Below are positions 25,390 to 34,189 of a DNA stretch of 64,000 nucleotides, piece by piece (position 1 is the stretch's first letter; each line of letters begins with the position of its first letter). The stretch is from Streptomyces zaomyceticus (GTDB lineage Bacteria; Actinomycetota; Actinomycetes; Streptomycetales; Streptomycetaceae): contig NZ_BNBZ01000037.1 in assembly GCF_014656215.1 (NCBI RefSeq), positions 1 to 64,000 of the forward strand. Direction: 5' to 3'. The notes under the pieces are model-generated. The model saw only the letters and a list, made by a program, of their open reading frames with translations, was not told the DNA's origin and did not search any database. Made by a program: the position numbers and the translations under genes.

Positions 25390-26252
25390 GCACCACCACT
25401 GAGACGCCGCAGAAGCTGCGCACCAGGAAGCCGCTGACGGTCGGCGTCATCGCCAAGAACCTCACCGCACTCGTCCTCGCCGTGGTGTTCGTCTTCCCCG
25501 TCTACTGGATGTTCTCGTCCTCTCTGAAGCCGCAGCACGAGATCATGACGAAGGACCCCGTCTTCGTCTTCACGCCGACGTTCGAGAACTACACCACCGC
25601 GACCGGTGTCGACCTGTTCTGGACGTACGTCCAGAACAGCCTCCTGGTCACCCTCGGCGCCGTGCTGCTCGCGCTCCTCGTGGCCCTGGCCGCGAGCTTC
25701 GCGATCGCCCGCATGAAGTTCAAGGGACGCAAGGGCATCGTCCTGACCGTGATGCTGGCGCAGATGGCCCCCTGGGAGGTCATGGTCATCGCGATGTACA
25801 TGATCTCCCGTGAGAACGACATGCTGAACAGCATCCCGATGCTCACGCTGATCTACTTCGTGATGGTCCTCCCCTTCACCATCTGGACCCTGCGCGGCTT
25901 CATCGCCGCCGTCCCGGTCGAGCTGGAGGAGGCCGCGCAGATCGACGGCTGCACCCGCGGTCAGGCCTTCCGCAAGGTGATCTTCCCGCTCCTCGCTCCC
26001 GGCCTGATGTCGACCTCGCTCTTCGGCTTCATCACCGCCTGGAACGAGTTCGCCATGGTCCTCATGCTGAACAAGGACAAGGAGTCGCAGACCCTGACGC
26101 GTTGGCTCACCGAGTTCCAGACCGCGTTCGGCAGCGACTGGGGCGCCACCATGGCCGCCTCCACGCTCTTCGCACTTCCCGTGCTCATCGTCTTCCTCTT
26201 CCTCCAGCGCAAGGCCGTCGGCGGCATGACCGCCGGCGCGGTGAAGGGATAA
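25386..26252 (+). CDS. dasC: Chitobiose ABC transporter, permease DasC
   Basis: MalG-type permease of 288 residues with six helices and the EAA loop VELEEAAQIDGCTRGQAFRKVIFPLLAPG. The GTG start lies in the dasB stop (GTGA), so the two permeases are coupled. It forms the membrane channel with DasB and passes chitobiose into the cytoplasm, where the GH3 enzyme encoded next can cleave it. Confidence 0.93.
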   Translation: MSTTTETPQKLRTRKPLTVGVIAKNLTALVLAVVFVFPVYWMFSSSLKPQHEIMTKDPVFVFTPTFENYTTATGVDLFWTYVQNSLLVTLGAVLLALLVALAASFAIARMKFKGRKGIVLTVMLAQMAPWEVMVIAMYMISRENDMLNSIPMLTLIYFVMVLPFTIWTLRGFIAAVPVELEEAAQIDGCTRGQAFRKVIFPLLAPGLMSTSLFGFITAWNEFAMVLMLNKDKESQTLTRWLTEFQTAFGSDWGATMAASTLFALPVLIVFLFLQRKAVGGMTAGAVKG

Positions 26253-26261
26253 GGGCTCCTC

Positions 26262-27785
26262 ATGACCACACTCGTACACGCCACGGACACCCTGACCCGT
26301 GACGCGCTCACGGTGCTCCAGCCGGGCTTCGTCGGCACCACCGCACCCGACTGGCTGCTCCGCCGGATCGGTGAGGGCCTGTCGTCGGTGGGCCTGTTCG
26401 GCCGGAACATCGTCAGCCCCGAGCAGCTCGCCGCGCTCACCGCGCAGCTGAGGGCCGAGCGGGACGACGTCCTCGTCGCCATCGACGAGGAGGGCGGCGA
26501 CGTCACCCGTCTCGAGGTCAAGCAGGGGTCGTCCTTCCCCGGCAACTACGCGCTGGGCAGCGTCGACGACGTCGAGCTCACCCGCGCCGTGGCCCGTGAG
26601 CTCGGCCGCCGGCTCGCCGCCTGTGGAGTCGACCTCAACTGGGCGCCCTCCGCCGACGTCAACTCCAACGCCGAGAACCCGGTCATCGGCGTCCGGTCCT
26701 TCGGGCCGGACCCGGACCTGGTCGCCCGGCACACCGTGGCGTACGTCGACGGTCTCCAGGGCGTCGGGGTCGCGGCCTGCACCAAACACTTCCCCGGACA
26801 CGGCGACACCAACGTCGACTCCCACGACGCGCTGCCCCGGATCGATGTGGACCTCGCCACACTGCACGCCCGTGAGCTGGTACCTTTCCGCGCTGCCGTC
26901 GCCGCGGGTACCAAAGCAGTCATGAGCGCGCATATCCTGCTCTCCGCGCTCGACCCCCATCGCCCGGCCACCCTGAGCCCGCAGATCCTCACCGGTCTGC
27001 TCCGTCAGGAACTGGGCTTCGAGGGGCTGATCGTCACCGACGGCATGGAGATGCAGGCCGTCGCGGCGACGTACGGCATCGAGCGCGGATCCGTCCTCGC
27101 CATCGCAGCGGGCGCCGACGCCATCTGCGTCGGCGGGGGGCTGTGCGACGAGGACACCGTGCTGCAGCTGCGCGACGCGCTGGTGAACGCGGTACGGACC
27201 GGTGAACTGCCCGAGGAGCGGCTGGCCGACGCCGCGGCGCGCGTGCGCGCCCTGGCGTCCTGGACCCAGGCGCACCGGGCCAGGGGGGCTGGATCGGTGC
27301 CGGGCGCGGCAGTGCAGGAGGGGACCGCGCCCGGCGCCGAGATCGGACTCGTGGCCGCCCGCCGGGCCCTCAAGGTGACCCGGGGGGAGCGGCCGTACAC
27401 CCCGATGACCAGCGCTCCCTACGTGGCCTCCTTCACCCCCGTCGCGAACTTCGCGGTCGGCGACGAGACCCCCTGGGGCATCGCCGCCGAGCTGGAGCGG
27501 CTGCTGCCCGGCACGGAGACCGGTTCGTACGCCGACTCGTCCGTGGACGCGGTCCTCAGCGCCGCGGGGGAGCGGCGGGTCGTGGCGGTCGTACGCGACC
27601 TCCACCGCCACCCGTGGATGACCGAGGCGGTGGACGCCCTGATCGCGGCCCGTCCGGACACCGTGGTGGTCGAGATGGGCCTCAACGAGGCGGAGCCCCG
27701 CGGGGCCCTGCACATCGCCACCCACGGTGCGGCCCGGGTCTGCGGCCGCGCGGCCGCGGAGGCCGTCGTCGGCACCGGCGCCTGA
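26262..27785 (+). CDS. dasD: GH3 beta-N-acetylglucosaminidase
   Basis: This cytoplasmic enzyme of 507 residues has no signal peptide. The NagZ-type motif CTKHFPGHGDTNVDSHDALP holds the His/Asp acid-base pair, and IVTDGMEMQAV contains the Asp nucleophile. A C-terminal domain (~340-507) is present, as in two-domain GH3 enzymes. It starts 9 bp after dasC, so it should cleave imported chitobiose to GlcNAc. The S. coelicolor equivalent has been called dasD; a role in wall recycling is the alternative. Confidence 0.85.
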   Translation: MTTLVHATDTLTRDALTVLQPGFVGTTAPDWLLRRIGEGLSSVGLFGRNIVSPEQLAALTAQLRAERDDVLVAIDEEGGDVTRLEVKQGSSFPGNYALGSVDDVELTRAVARELGRRLAACGVDLNWAPSADVNSNAENPVIGVRSFGPDPDLVARHTVAYVDGLQGVGVAACTKHFPGHGDTNVDSHDALPRIDVDLATLHARELVPFRAAVAAGTKAVMSAHILLSALDPHRPATLSPQILTGLLRQELGFEGLIVTDGMEMQAVAATYGIERGSVLAIAAGADAICVGGGLCDEDTVLQLRDALVNAVRTGELPEERLADAAARVRALASWTQAHRARGAGSVPGAAVQEGTAPGAEIGLVAARRALKVTRGERPYTPMTSAPYVASFTPVANFAVGDETPWGIAAELERLLPGTETGSYADSSVDAVLSAAGERRVVAVVRDLHRHPWMTEAVDALIAARPDTVVVEMGLNEAEPRGALHIATHGAARVCGRAAAEAVVGTGA

Positions 27786-27836
27786 CCACCGCCTCCGACC
27801 CCGTACGGCGAAGGTCCTGCGACGGGGTCTTGCAGC

Positions 27837-27874
27837 GAAGGGGCCCGGCACCTGAACAGGTGCCGGGCCCCTTC
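27837..27874. terminator. Bidirectional terminator, dasD/nagB
   Basis: A 17-bp perfect stem (GAAGGGGCCCGGCACCT and complement) with a four-base GAAC loop sits between the two convergent genes. Confidence 0.85.
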
Positions 27875-27910
27875 GTCGTCACCGCGCGGCGACCGGAAGG
27901 TCGGGGCGGT

Positions 27911-28696
27911 TCAGATGCCCTGCCAGGCGGGCTTGTTGGCGAAGGTGTGACGGAAGTAGTCCGCGAGCTTCAGCTTGGAGGCTGCGGCCTCGTCCACCAC
28001 GACCGTGGCGTGCGGGTGCAGCTGCAGCGCGGAGGCCGGCACCAGCGCCGCCACCGGGCCCTCGACGGTCTGCGCGACGGCCTCGGCCTTGCCCTCGCCG
28101 GTGGCGAGCAGCACCAGGTGGCGGGCCTCCAGGATGGTGCCGATGCCCTGGGTGATGACGTGGTGGGGCACCTGCTCGATGTCGTTGTCGAAGAAGCGGG
28201 CGTTGTCCACGCGCGTCTGCTCGGTGAGCGTCTTGATCCGGGTGCGGGAGGCGAGCGAGGAGCACGGCTCGTTGAAGCCGATGTGCCCGTCGGTGCCGAT
28301 GCCGAGGATCTGCAGGTCCACGCCACCGGCCTCGGACAGCGCCCTGTCGTACGCCTCACAGGCCGCCAGGACGTCCTCGGCGGAGCCGTCGGGGCCGAGG
28401 AAGGCCTCCTGGGAGAGCCCGAGCGGCTCGACGACCTGGCGGAGCACGGTGGAACGGTAGGACTCGGGGTGACCCGCGGGCAGCCCGACGTACTCGTCCA
28501 GCTGGGCGATCCGGGCCCGGGAGGCGTCCACGGAGCCGGCCGAGACCTGGGCGATCAGGGCGTCGTAGATGGGCAGCGGAGTCGAGCCGGTGGCCACGCC
28601 GAGCAGCGCGTCGGGCTTGCGGCGCAGGAGGTCGGCGATGCCGTCCGCGATGAGCTCGCCGCCCGCCTTGGCGTCCTTGACGATGACAACTTCCAC
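27911..28696 (-). CDS. nagB: Glucosamine-6-phosphate deaminase
   Basis: It converts glucosamine-6-phosphate to fructose-6-phosphate and ammonia, the last step of GlcNAc catabolism, and so removes the DasR effector. The 261 residues show LLGVATGSTPLPIYDAL (phosphate loop), QLDEYVGLPAGHPESYR (catalytic Asp), GIGTDGHIGFNEP (catalytic Asp/His/Glu region) and ARLLD-like ARFFDNDIEQVPHHVITQGIGTIL. GTG start. A good dre site lies 41 bp upstream. Confidence 0.95.
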   Translation of the reverse strand: MEVVIVKDAKAGGELIADGIADLLRRKPDALLGVATGSTPLPIYDALIAQVSAGSVDASRARIAQLDEYVGLPAGHPESYRSTVLRQVVEPLGLSQEAFLGPDGSAEDVLAACEAYDRALSEAGGVDLQILGIGTDGHIGFNEPCSSLASRTRIKTLTEQTRVDNARFFDNDIEQVPHHVITQGIGTILEARHLVLLATGEGKAEAVAQTVEGPVAALVPASALQLHPHATVVVDEAAASKLKLADYFRHTFANKPAWQGI

Positions 28697-28736
28697 GCTG
28701 TGCCTGCCGATCTGGTGAGGGGCTGGTGAGGAGCCA

Positions 28737-28752
28737 TGTGGTATAGACCAAT
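28737..28752 (-). promoter_or_regulatory. DasR operator (dre) of nagB
   Basis: TGTGGTATAGACCAAT keeps the palindromic TGGTATAGACCA core of the dre consensus and lies just upstream of nagB, a known DasR target in Streptomyces. Confidence 0.85.
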
Positions 28753-29210
28753 CAAAGGCAAATCTAGCAGAGGAGGGGCCTTCCCCTCATGCCGTTCCGC
28801 CCCCCGGACGCCCCTGCCGCCTCCATCGTCGGCCGCCCGTGTCCCCCCAGCCACTCGAACCCCGACCCCACCCCCTCAGGGGCCCGGGAAGGCCGCCACG
28901 CGCCCGGCCCTGCGTGCTCGTGACGGGCCCCCTCGGGGCATGCGTACCGACCCCCCGGGAGAACCCGCGATGAGGTTCCGGTGGGTCCGTGATGAGTCGC
29001 GACGGAGAGAATGGCCCCGGAAACACCCGCGGGCCGCGGCGCCCGGCGGGACCCTCAGCCCGCCCGGCACCGCAGCCCGGAGTTTTGCTCCGGCCGGGGG
29101 TGTGCGGTCCCTCGGCCGTATGGGAGGTCTCGACGCAGTCAGGGCAGAGAGCGTCGGGTACCTCGTTCCATCCTCCTGTGCGGGGAGGATGGAGGCTCTG
29201 TTGCGTTCAT
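28753..29210. other. Long intergenic region, no gene recognised
   Basis: About 460 bp between the nagB operator and the next dre-like site. Open frames here lack codon bias and family similarity. Two small hairpins are visible: CCGGAG-TTTTG-CTCCGG near 29092-29108 and CCATCCTCC...GGAGGATGG at 29168-29192. Nothing else is supported. Confidence 0.6.
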
Positions 29211-29226
29211 TGTGGACTAGACCATT
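29211..29226 (+). promoter_or_regulatory. dre-like site upstream of the PdtaS-like kinase
   Basis: TGTGGACTAGACCATT matches the DasR consensus core (TGGTCTAGACCA) with one change, 108 bp before the kinase start and about 515 bp from nagB. It could be a DasR target in its own right. Confidence 0.6.
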
Positions 29227-29333
29227 CTTGTCTGTCCATCCACAGGAACGCGGTCGTTCCTGGCCCATCCTCCAGCACGGAGCGCCGGAGATCCAGGTTC
29301 ACCGCCCCTTTATTCCGCGGGTACGCTCGCATC

Positions 29334-30809
29334 GTGCCCTCCATGAACGACCTCGTGCGCCAGCACACCGCCCTGAGCGACTCCGACCTCGAGTGGCTCC
29401 ACCTGCTGGTGTCGGAGTGGCAGCTGCTCTCCGACCTCTCCTTCGCCGACCTCGTGCTCTGGGTCCCGACCCTCGACGGCACGCGGTACGTCTCCGTCGC
29501 GCAGATGCGGCCGAACACCGGTCCCACCTCCTACCAGGACGACATGGTCGGCCATCTGGTGCCGCGCGGCCGCCGCCCGCTGCTCGACGCCGCGCTCGAC
29601 GAGGGCAGGATCGTCCGGGAGGGCGACCCGGAGTGGCGTGAGGAGGTCCCGGTACGGGTCGAGTCCATCCCCGTGCGCCGCGAGGGCAGGGTCCTCGGCG
29701 TCATCGCCCGCAACACCAACCTGCTGACCGTCCGCACCCCCTCCCGACTGGAGCTCACCTACCTCCAGTCGGCCTCCGACCTCGCCCAGATGATCGCGGC
29801 CGGGACCTTCCCCTTCCCCGGCGAGCAGGTCGACATGGACTCCTCGCCGCGCGCCGGCGACGGACTCGTCCGCCTGGACGCCGAGGGCATCGTCCAGTAC
29901 GCCTCGCCCAACGCCCTCTCCGCGTACCACCGGCTCGGTCTCGCCGCCGACCTGGTCGGCCAGCACCTCGGCCAGATCACGGCCGAACTCGCCCCCTCCC
30001 GGGGCCCGGTGGACGAGGCCCTGGTCACCCTCGCCTCCGGCTACGCGCCGCGCGAGTTCGAGGTCGAGGGCAACGGCGGGGTGATCCAGCTGCGGGCGAT
30101 CCCGCTCAAGCCCAAGGGCACCCGCATCGGTTCGCTCGTCCTCCTCCGGGACGTCACCGAACTGCGTCGCCGCGAGCGCGAGTTGATCACCAAGGACGCC
30201 ACCATCCGGGAGATCCACCACCGGGTGAAGAACAACCTGCAGACGGTGGCCGCCCTGTTGCGGCTCCAGGCCCGCCGGATGGACTCCGACCGGGGCCGGG
30301 AGGCCCTCAACGAGGCGGTGCGGCGCGTCGGTTCGATCGCCATCGTGCATGAGACGCTGTCCCAGAACCTGGACGAGCGGGTGCAGTTCGACGAGATCGC
30401 CGACCGGGTGATCGCGATGGTCGCCGAGATCTCCCCGGGCCGGGTCACCTGCCGGCGCAACGGCCGCTTCGGCATTCTCGACGCGGAGGTCGCGACTCCG
30501 CTCTCCATGGTCCTGACCGAGATTCTGCAGAACGCCCTGGAGCACGCGTTCGCGCCGGGCGACGAGGGCACCGTCGAGGTCACCGCCGTGCGTGGCGAGC
30601 CCAGGACGGACGCCCGACTCCTGATCACGGTCCAGGACGACGGCCGCGGACTGCCCGAGGGCTTCGACCCGCAGCGGGCCGGCAACCTCGGTCTCCAGAT
30701 CGTACGGACCCTGGTGGAAGGGGAGTTGGGCGGTTCCTTCGACATGCTGCCGGGTGCCGGGCGCGGTACGAAGGTGGTCCTCGACATCCCCGTGCTGCCG
30801 CAGAAGTAG
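29334..30809 (+). CDS. PdtaS-like sensor histidine kinase
   Basis: This soluble kinase of 491 residues has a GAF-type PdtaS sensor (~10-150), a PAS domain (~165-275, LDAEGIVQYASPNALSAYHRLGL), a HisKA_2 phosphoacceptor (REIHHRVKNNLQTVAALLRLQARR, His ~295) and a HATPase (ILQNALEHAF; DDGRGL). In Mycobacterium, PdtaS phosphorylates the RNA-binding antiterminator PdtaR; no partner is adjacent here. The GTG at 29334 lies 6 bp after TACGCT, so the mRNA is probably leaderless. A dre-like site lies upstream. Confidence 0.88.
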   Translation: MPSMNDLVRQHTALSDSDLEWLHLLVSEWQLLSDLSFADLVLWVPTLDGTRYVSVAQMRPNTGPTSYQDDMVGHLVPRGRRPLLDAALDEGRIVREGDPEWREEVPVRVESIPVRREGRVLGVIARNTNLLTVRTPSRLELTYLQSASDLAQMIAAGTFPFPGEQVDMDSSPRAGDGLVRLDAEGIVQYASPNALSAYHRLGLAADLVGQHLGQITAELAPSRGPVDEALVTLASGYAPREFEVEGNGGVIQLRAIPLKPKGTRIGSLVLLRDVTELRRRERELITKDATIREIHHRVKNNLQTVAALLRLQARRMDSDRGREALNEAVRRVGSIAIVHETLSQNLDERVQFDEIADRVIAMVAEISPGRVTCRRNGRFGILDAEVATPLSMVLTEILQNALEHAFAPGDEGTVEVTAVRGEPRTDARLLITVQDDGRGLPEGFDPQRAGNLGLQIVRTLVEGELGGSFDMLPGAGRGTKVVLDIPVLPQK

Positions 30810-30819
30810 CCTCGCCGCC

Positions 30820-30885
30820 GTGCGCTCCTCCGGGAGGGGCGCACGGCAGCGAGCCCCGGACCGAAGAAGATCGGTCCGGGGCTCG
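30820..30885. terminator. Double terminator, kinase/wblE
   Basis: Two hairpins stand in series: GTGCGCTCCTC-CGG-GAGGGGCGCAC (30820-30844) and CGAGCCCCGGACCGA with its complement (30850-30885). They separate two convergent genes. Confidence 0.8.
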
Positions 30886-30976
30886 AATGCTGTGGGTTAC
30901 TGCTGCGCGCTGCGGCTCAAGGGCGGTGATTGCATACGCGATGTATGCGCCGCCTGCCTCAGGCTGTCGGTGGGCG

Positions 30977-31234
30977 TCAGGCGCTGGCGTTACGCGCCCG
31001 GTTGCGAGCGGCACGGCGCTTCATTGCGCGGCGCTCGTCCTCGCTGAGGCCACCCCAGACGCCGGAGTCCTGGCCGGACTCGAGCGCCCACTGCAGGCAC
31101 TGCTCCATGACGGGGCAGCGGCGGCAGACGGCCTTGGCTTCCTCGATCTGCAGCAGCGCAGGACCGGTGTTGCCGATGGGGAAGAACAGCTCGGGGTCTT
31201 CCTCACGACAAACGGCGTTGTGACGCCAGTCCAT
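30977..31234 (-). CDS. wblE: WhiB-like iron-sulfur regulator WblE (WhiB1-type)
   Basis: An 85-residue Wbl protein. The four cluster ligands are C9, C37, C40 and C46 (CxxCxxxxxC), followed by the GVWGG turn (58-62) and a basic C-terminus (KRRAARNRARN) for DNA contact. Wbl proteins bind a [4Fe-4S] cluster and partner with the main sigma factor; this compact form is the essential WhiB1/WblE type. A 318-bp upstream region suggests a long leader or several promoters. Confidence 0.92.
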   Translation of the reverse strand: MDWRHNAVCREEDPELFFPIGNTGPALLQIEEAKAVCRRCPVMEQCLQWALESGQDSGVWGGLSEDERRAMKRRAARNRARNASA

Positions 31235-31525
31235 GGCTGCTACCTCTCTAGGGTGTTACAAGCTGGTTGCTTGTGAATGTGAACGCTTTCACGAATCCCC
31301 CCGCAAGGGAAGGGCCGACTGCCAGGTGAACTGGTGTGGTCCTAAGACTGAGGAGGGGTTCTGGCTCTCAGTGGAGGCCGGTGTTGCGGGCCGTCCCGAT
31401 CGCCAAGAAGAGACTCCCAAACCCCAGCAACGGATACAACCCCTTCCGGAAAGTTTTTTTTGATTCCTCGGTGTCGGCTAGGTCACAGCCGTACTTCTAA
31501 GGGGTGGATGCGCGTCTAAACGTTC
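31235..31525 (-). promoter_or_regulatory. wblE upstream region
   Basis: About 290 bp without a gene. It contains the inverted repeat GTGAAAGCGTTCAC (minus strand, near 31277-31294) and an eight-base A/T tract at 31454-31461 that is unusual for this genome. GGAAT occurs upstream of the tract but no GTT lies 18-19 bp away, so a SigR promoter is not supported. No promoter could be assigned with confidence. Confidence 0.45.
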
Positions 31526-31554
31526 GAGTGAAAGGACTTTGGGCCCTTCCACTC
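31526..31554 (-). terminator. Terminator of the lipid-kinase gene
   Basis: GAGTGAAAGG and CCTTCCACTC form a near-perfect 10-bp stem overlapping the end of the minus-strand stop codon. Confidence 0.6.
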
Positions 31555-32521
31555 ACACAATCACACGCAGTGCACGGCGAACGCCTGTGAACGTCACGCT
31601 CGTACGCAGTCCGAGGTGGTCTCCGTCCATCTGAAGGGGGAGGGGGACCTTCGAATGCAAGGTGAAGTCGGTCAGGTCGTGCAGAGTTACCGCGTGCTTG
31701 CCTCGCGGGCCCCGTTCCGGGGTCGAAGTGAGCAGCTGAGTGGCGTAGCGGGCCACCGCCGGGGTGGACAGACGGCGCAGTCCGAGCACGTCGAGCGCTG
31801 TTTCGAAGGACGCCTCCGGGGACGCGTACACCGGGCGATTGCCCAGGTAGGTCCAGGGGGAGGTGTTGCAGATTATGGAGAGGACCAGGTCCTCGACCGG
31901 CTCGGCGCCGGGGCGCTCCAGGGTGATCGTGCCGTGCCGGCGGTGCGGCTCGTCCAGGAACTGGCGCACCACCTGGCGGAGGTAAAGAGCGTGGGTGGAT
32001 CTCTTCCCGCGCTCCCGCTGCTGTTCGACCCGGCCGATGACGCTCGCGTCGAAACCGAGACCGGCGCAGAAGGTGAACCAGCGCGACGGCACCGATTCGT
32101 CGTCCGTGCCCGGCGTCCCCGAGGCGAGACCGAGGCTCACCGTGCGTGCCCGCCGCTCACGCAGCGCGTCGAGCAGGGCGCCGGTCGCCTCCACGGCGTC
32201 GTTGGGCAGTCCGAGGGCGCGGGCGAAGACGTTCGTCGATCCGCCGGGGACGACCGCGAGGCCCGGAAGCCGCTCCGGATCGGGCCCGCCGTGCAGCAGT
32301 CCGTTGACGACCTCGTTCACCGTGCCGTCACCGCCGAGGGCCACGACGAGGTCGATGTTGCCGGAGTCGGCGGCCCGCCGGCCCAGGTCCCGCGCGTGTC
32401 CGCGGTACTCGGTGGTGACCGCCTCCAGCTTCATCTCGCTCGCGAGCGCGTGGATCAGCACGTCACGGGTGCGGGCACTGGTGGTGGTGGCTGCCGGGTT
32501 GACCACGAGAAGTGCGCGCAT
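31553..32521 (-). CDS. Diacylglycerol/sphingosine kinase-family lipid kinase
   Basis: A DAGK-catalytic-domain protein of 322 residues. The nucleotide-binding motif GGDGTVNEVVNGLL and the second motif VPGGSTNVFARALGLP are intact, with the C-terminal YegS-like beta domain after ~140. Such enzymes phosphorylate diacylglycerol or related lipids; the actual substrate in Streptomyces is not known. It is a single gene between wblE and a divergent membrane protein. Confidence 0.88.
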   Translation of the reverse strand: MRALLVVNPAATTTSARTRDVLIHALASEMKLEAVTTEYRGHARDLGRRAADSGNIDLVVALGGDGTVNEVVNGLLHGGPDPERLPGLAVVPGGSTNVFARALGLPNDAVEATGALLDALRERRARTVSLGLASGTPGTDDESVPSRWFTFCAGLGFDASVIGRVEQQRERGKRSTHALYLRQVVRQFLDEPHRRHGTITLERPGAEPVEDLVLSIICNTSPWTYLGNRPVYASPEASFETALDVLGLRRLSTPAVARYATQLLTSTPERGPRGKHAVTLHDLTDFTLHSKVPLPLQMDGDHLGLRTSVTFTGVRRALRVIV

Positions 32522-32628
32522 GAGCGCCAGGGTACCTACCCGGCGGTACCGGGCCCAGTCCAGCCCGGTCCGTGGACGGGGCCGCCCGGCCTCGGCCGTC
32601 CCGTCGCGCCCCCGTTACCCTGCCCTCT

Positions 32629-33048
32629 ATGAGCAGTACGGAGCAGACCCCCCGTCCCGCCCGTCTCGCCGCCGCGGCGGCCGTGGCCGGTATCGAGGCC
32701 CTCGGACTCGTCGCCGGGGGTGTGTACATGCTGGTGAGTTCCCTCACCGGGACCTCCGGCGACCTCACCGGAGCCCTGACCGGGGCCGTGACGCTCGTCG
32801 CACTCGGGATGATCCCGCTCGCCGCCGCCCGTGGTCTGTGGCTGCGCCGCTCCTGGAGCCGCGGCCCGGCCGTGATCACCCAGATCCTCGCCCTGCCGGT
32901 CGCCTGGCAGATGCTCCAGGCGAACAGCGCGATGATCCCGGCCGGCATCGTCCTCGGTGTCCTGGCCGTCGCCGGGCTCGTCCTTCTGGTGAACCCGGCC
33001 ACGACCGAGGCGCTCGGCATCCGGCGCCCCGGCCAGGACACTCCGTAG
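32629..33048 (+). CDS. Four-helix integral membrane protein
   Basis: A 139-residue hypothetical protein with four hydrophobic segments (~18-42, 50-68, 80-100 and 103-125), no charged catalytic motif, and polar tails. The ATG at 32629 lies 7 bp after TACCCT, consistent with a leaderless transcript. It is conserved in Streptomyces next to sigH as far as I recall, but no role is known. The gene is convergent with sigH, 10 bp apart. Confidence 0.8.
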   Translation: MSSTEQTPRPARLAAAAAVAGIEALGLVAGGVYMLVSSLTGTSGDLTGALTGAVTLVALGMIPLAAARGLWLRRSWSRGPAVITQILALPVAWQMLQANSAMIPAGIVLGVLAVAGLVLLVNPATTEALGIRRPGQDTP

Positions 33049-33058
33049 AGCCTCGGCC

Positions 33059-34189
33059 CTACTCCTCCACCAGGAGCTTCTCCCGCAGCTGGGCGAGGGT
33101 CCGGGCGAGCAGCCGGGAGACGTGCATCTGCGAGATGCCCACCTCCTGCGCGATCTGCGACTGGGTCATGTTCCCGAAGAAGCGCAGCAGCAGGATCCGC
33201 TTCTCGCGGGGCGGCAGGTCCTCCAGGAGCGGCTTGAGCGACTCGCGGTACTCGACCCCCTCGAGGGCCTCGTCCTCCGCGCCCAGGGTGTCCGCCACCG
33301 CCGGCGACTCGTCGTCCGTGTCGGGGACGTCCAGGGAGAGCGTCGAGTAGGCGTTCGCCGACTCCAGACCCTCCAGGACCTCCTCCTCCGAGATCCCGAG
33401 CCGCTCGGCCAGCTCGTGCACCGTCGGCGAGCGGCCGTGCTGCTGGGAGAGCTCGGCCGTCGCCGTGGTCAGCGAGAGCCGCAGCTCCTGGAGCCGGCGC
33501 GGCACCCGGACCGCCCACCCCTTGTCGCGGAAGTGGCGCTTGATCTCACCGACGACCGTGGGGGTCGCGTACGTCGAGAACTCGACACCGCGCTCCGGGT
33601 CGAACCGGTCCACCGACTTGATCAGGCCGATCGTCGCCACCTGCGTCAGGTCGTCCAGCGGCTCGCCGCGGTTGCGGAACCGCCGGGCCAGGTGCTCGAC
33701 CAGCGGGAGGTGCATCCGCACCAGCTGGTTGCGCAGCTCCGCCTTCTCCGGGGAGCCCTCGGGGAGCTCACGCAGCGTGACGAAGAGTGCGCGGGCGCTG
33801 CTCCGGTCGTGCGGGTCCGGGGCGGTGCGGGCGGCGTCCGGGGCCTCGTCGGCCTCGTCGTCCCCCGGTTTCCCCGCCTCCGCGGCGGCCGCGTCCGTCC
33901 CGTCGGTTTCGTCCGTCCCGTCCGCCGGGGCGTCCGTCGGCGTGGGCGCGGACACGTCGGCGGTTCCGGGGACCCCGGTGGTCCCGGGGGTCCCGGTGGT
34001 CCCCGAGGAGGCCAGGGAGGAGGAGCCCTCCGCACTCGCGGGGCCCCGGGGGGCCTCGGAGACACCCGGCGTCTCGGGAACCTCGTGGTGCTGCTCGTGC
34101 TCGCTCATCTGGTCCGCCTGCTCCGTAGCGACCTCATACGGCCGTGCCTGCTGCTCAGGGATGCCGGCCGTCGCGTCCCCGCGCCTCAC
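33059..34189 (-). CDS. sigH: SigB/F/G-family stress sigma factor SigH
   Basis: Sigma regions 2 to 4 are complete: region 2 (HLPLVEHLARRFRNRGEPLDDLTQVATIGLIKSVDRFDPERGVEFSTYATPTVVGEIKRHFRDKGW), region 3 (SLTTATAELSQQHGRSPTVHELAERLGISEEEVLE) and region 4 (ILLLRFFGNMTQSQIAQEVGISQMHVSRLL). The GTG at 34189 overlaps the prsH stop (GTGA) and gives 376 residues; ATG 34108 would give 349. The ~110-residue acidic, Pro/Thr/Gly-rich N-terminal tail fits the processed isoforms reported for S. coelicolor SigH, which acts in osmotic stress and sporulation. Confidence 0.9.
   Translation of the reverse strand: MRRGDATAGIPEQQARPYEVATEQADQMSEHEQHHEVPETPGVSEAPRGPASAEGSSSLASSGTTGTPGTTGVPGTADVSAPTPTDAPADGTDETDGTDAAAAEAGKPGDDEADEAPDAARTAPDPHDRSSARALFVTLRELPEGSPEKAELRNQLVRMHLPLVEHLARRFRNRGEPLDDLTQVATIGLIKSVDRFDPERGVEFSTYATPTVVGEIKRHFRDKGWAVRVPRRLQELRLSLTTATAELSQQHGRSPTVHELAERLGISEEEVLEGLESANAYSTLSLDVPDTDDESPAVADTLGAEDEALEGVEYRESLKPLLEDLPPREKRILLLRFFGNMTQSQIAQEVGISQMHVSRLLARTLAQLREKLLVEE

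Noticed and set aside
31441..31500. SigR promoter upstream of wblE (GGAAT on the minus strand)
   Set aside because: GTT is not at the required 18-19 bp spacing; the nearest lies 22-23 bp away.
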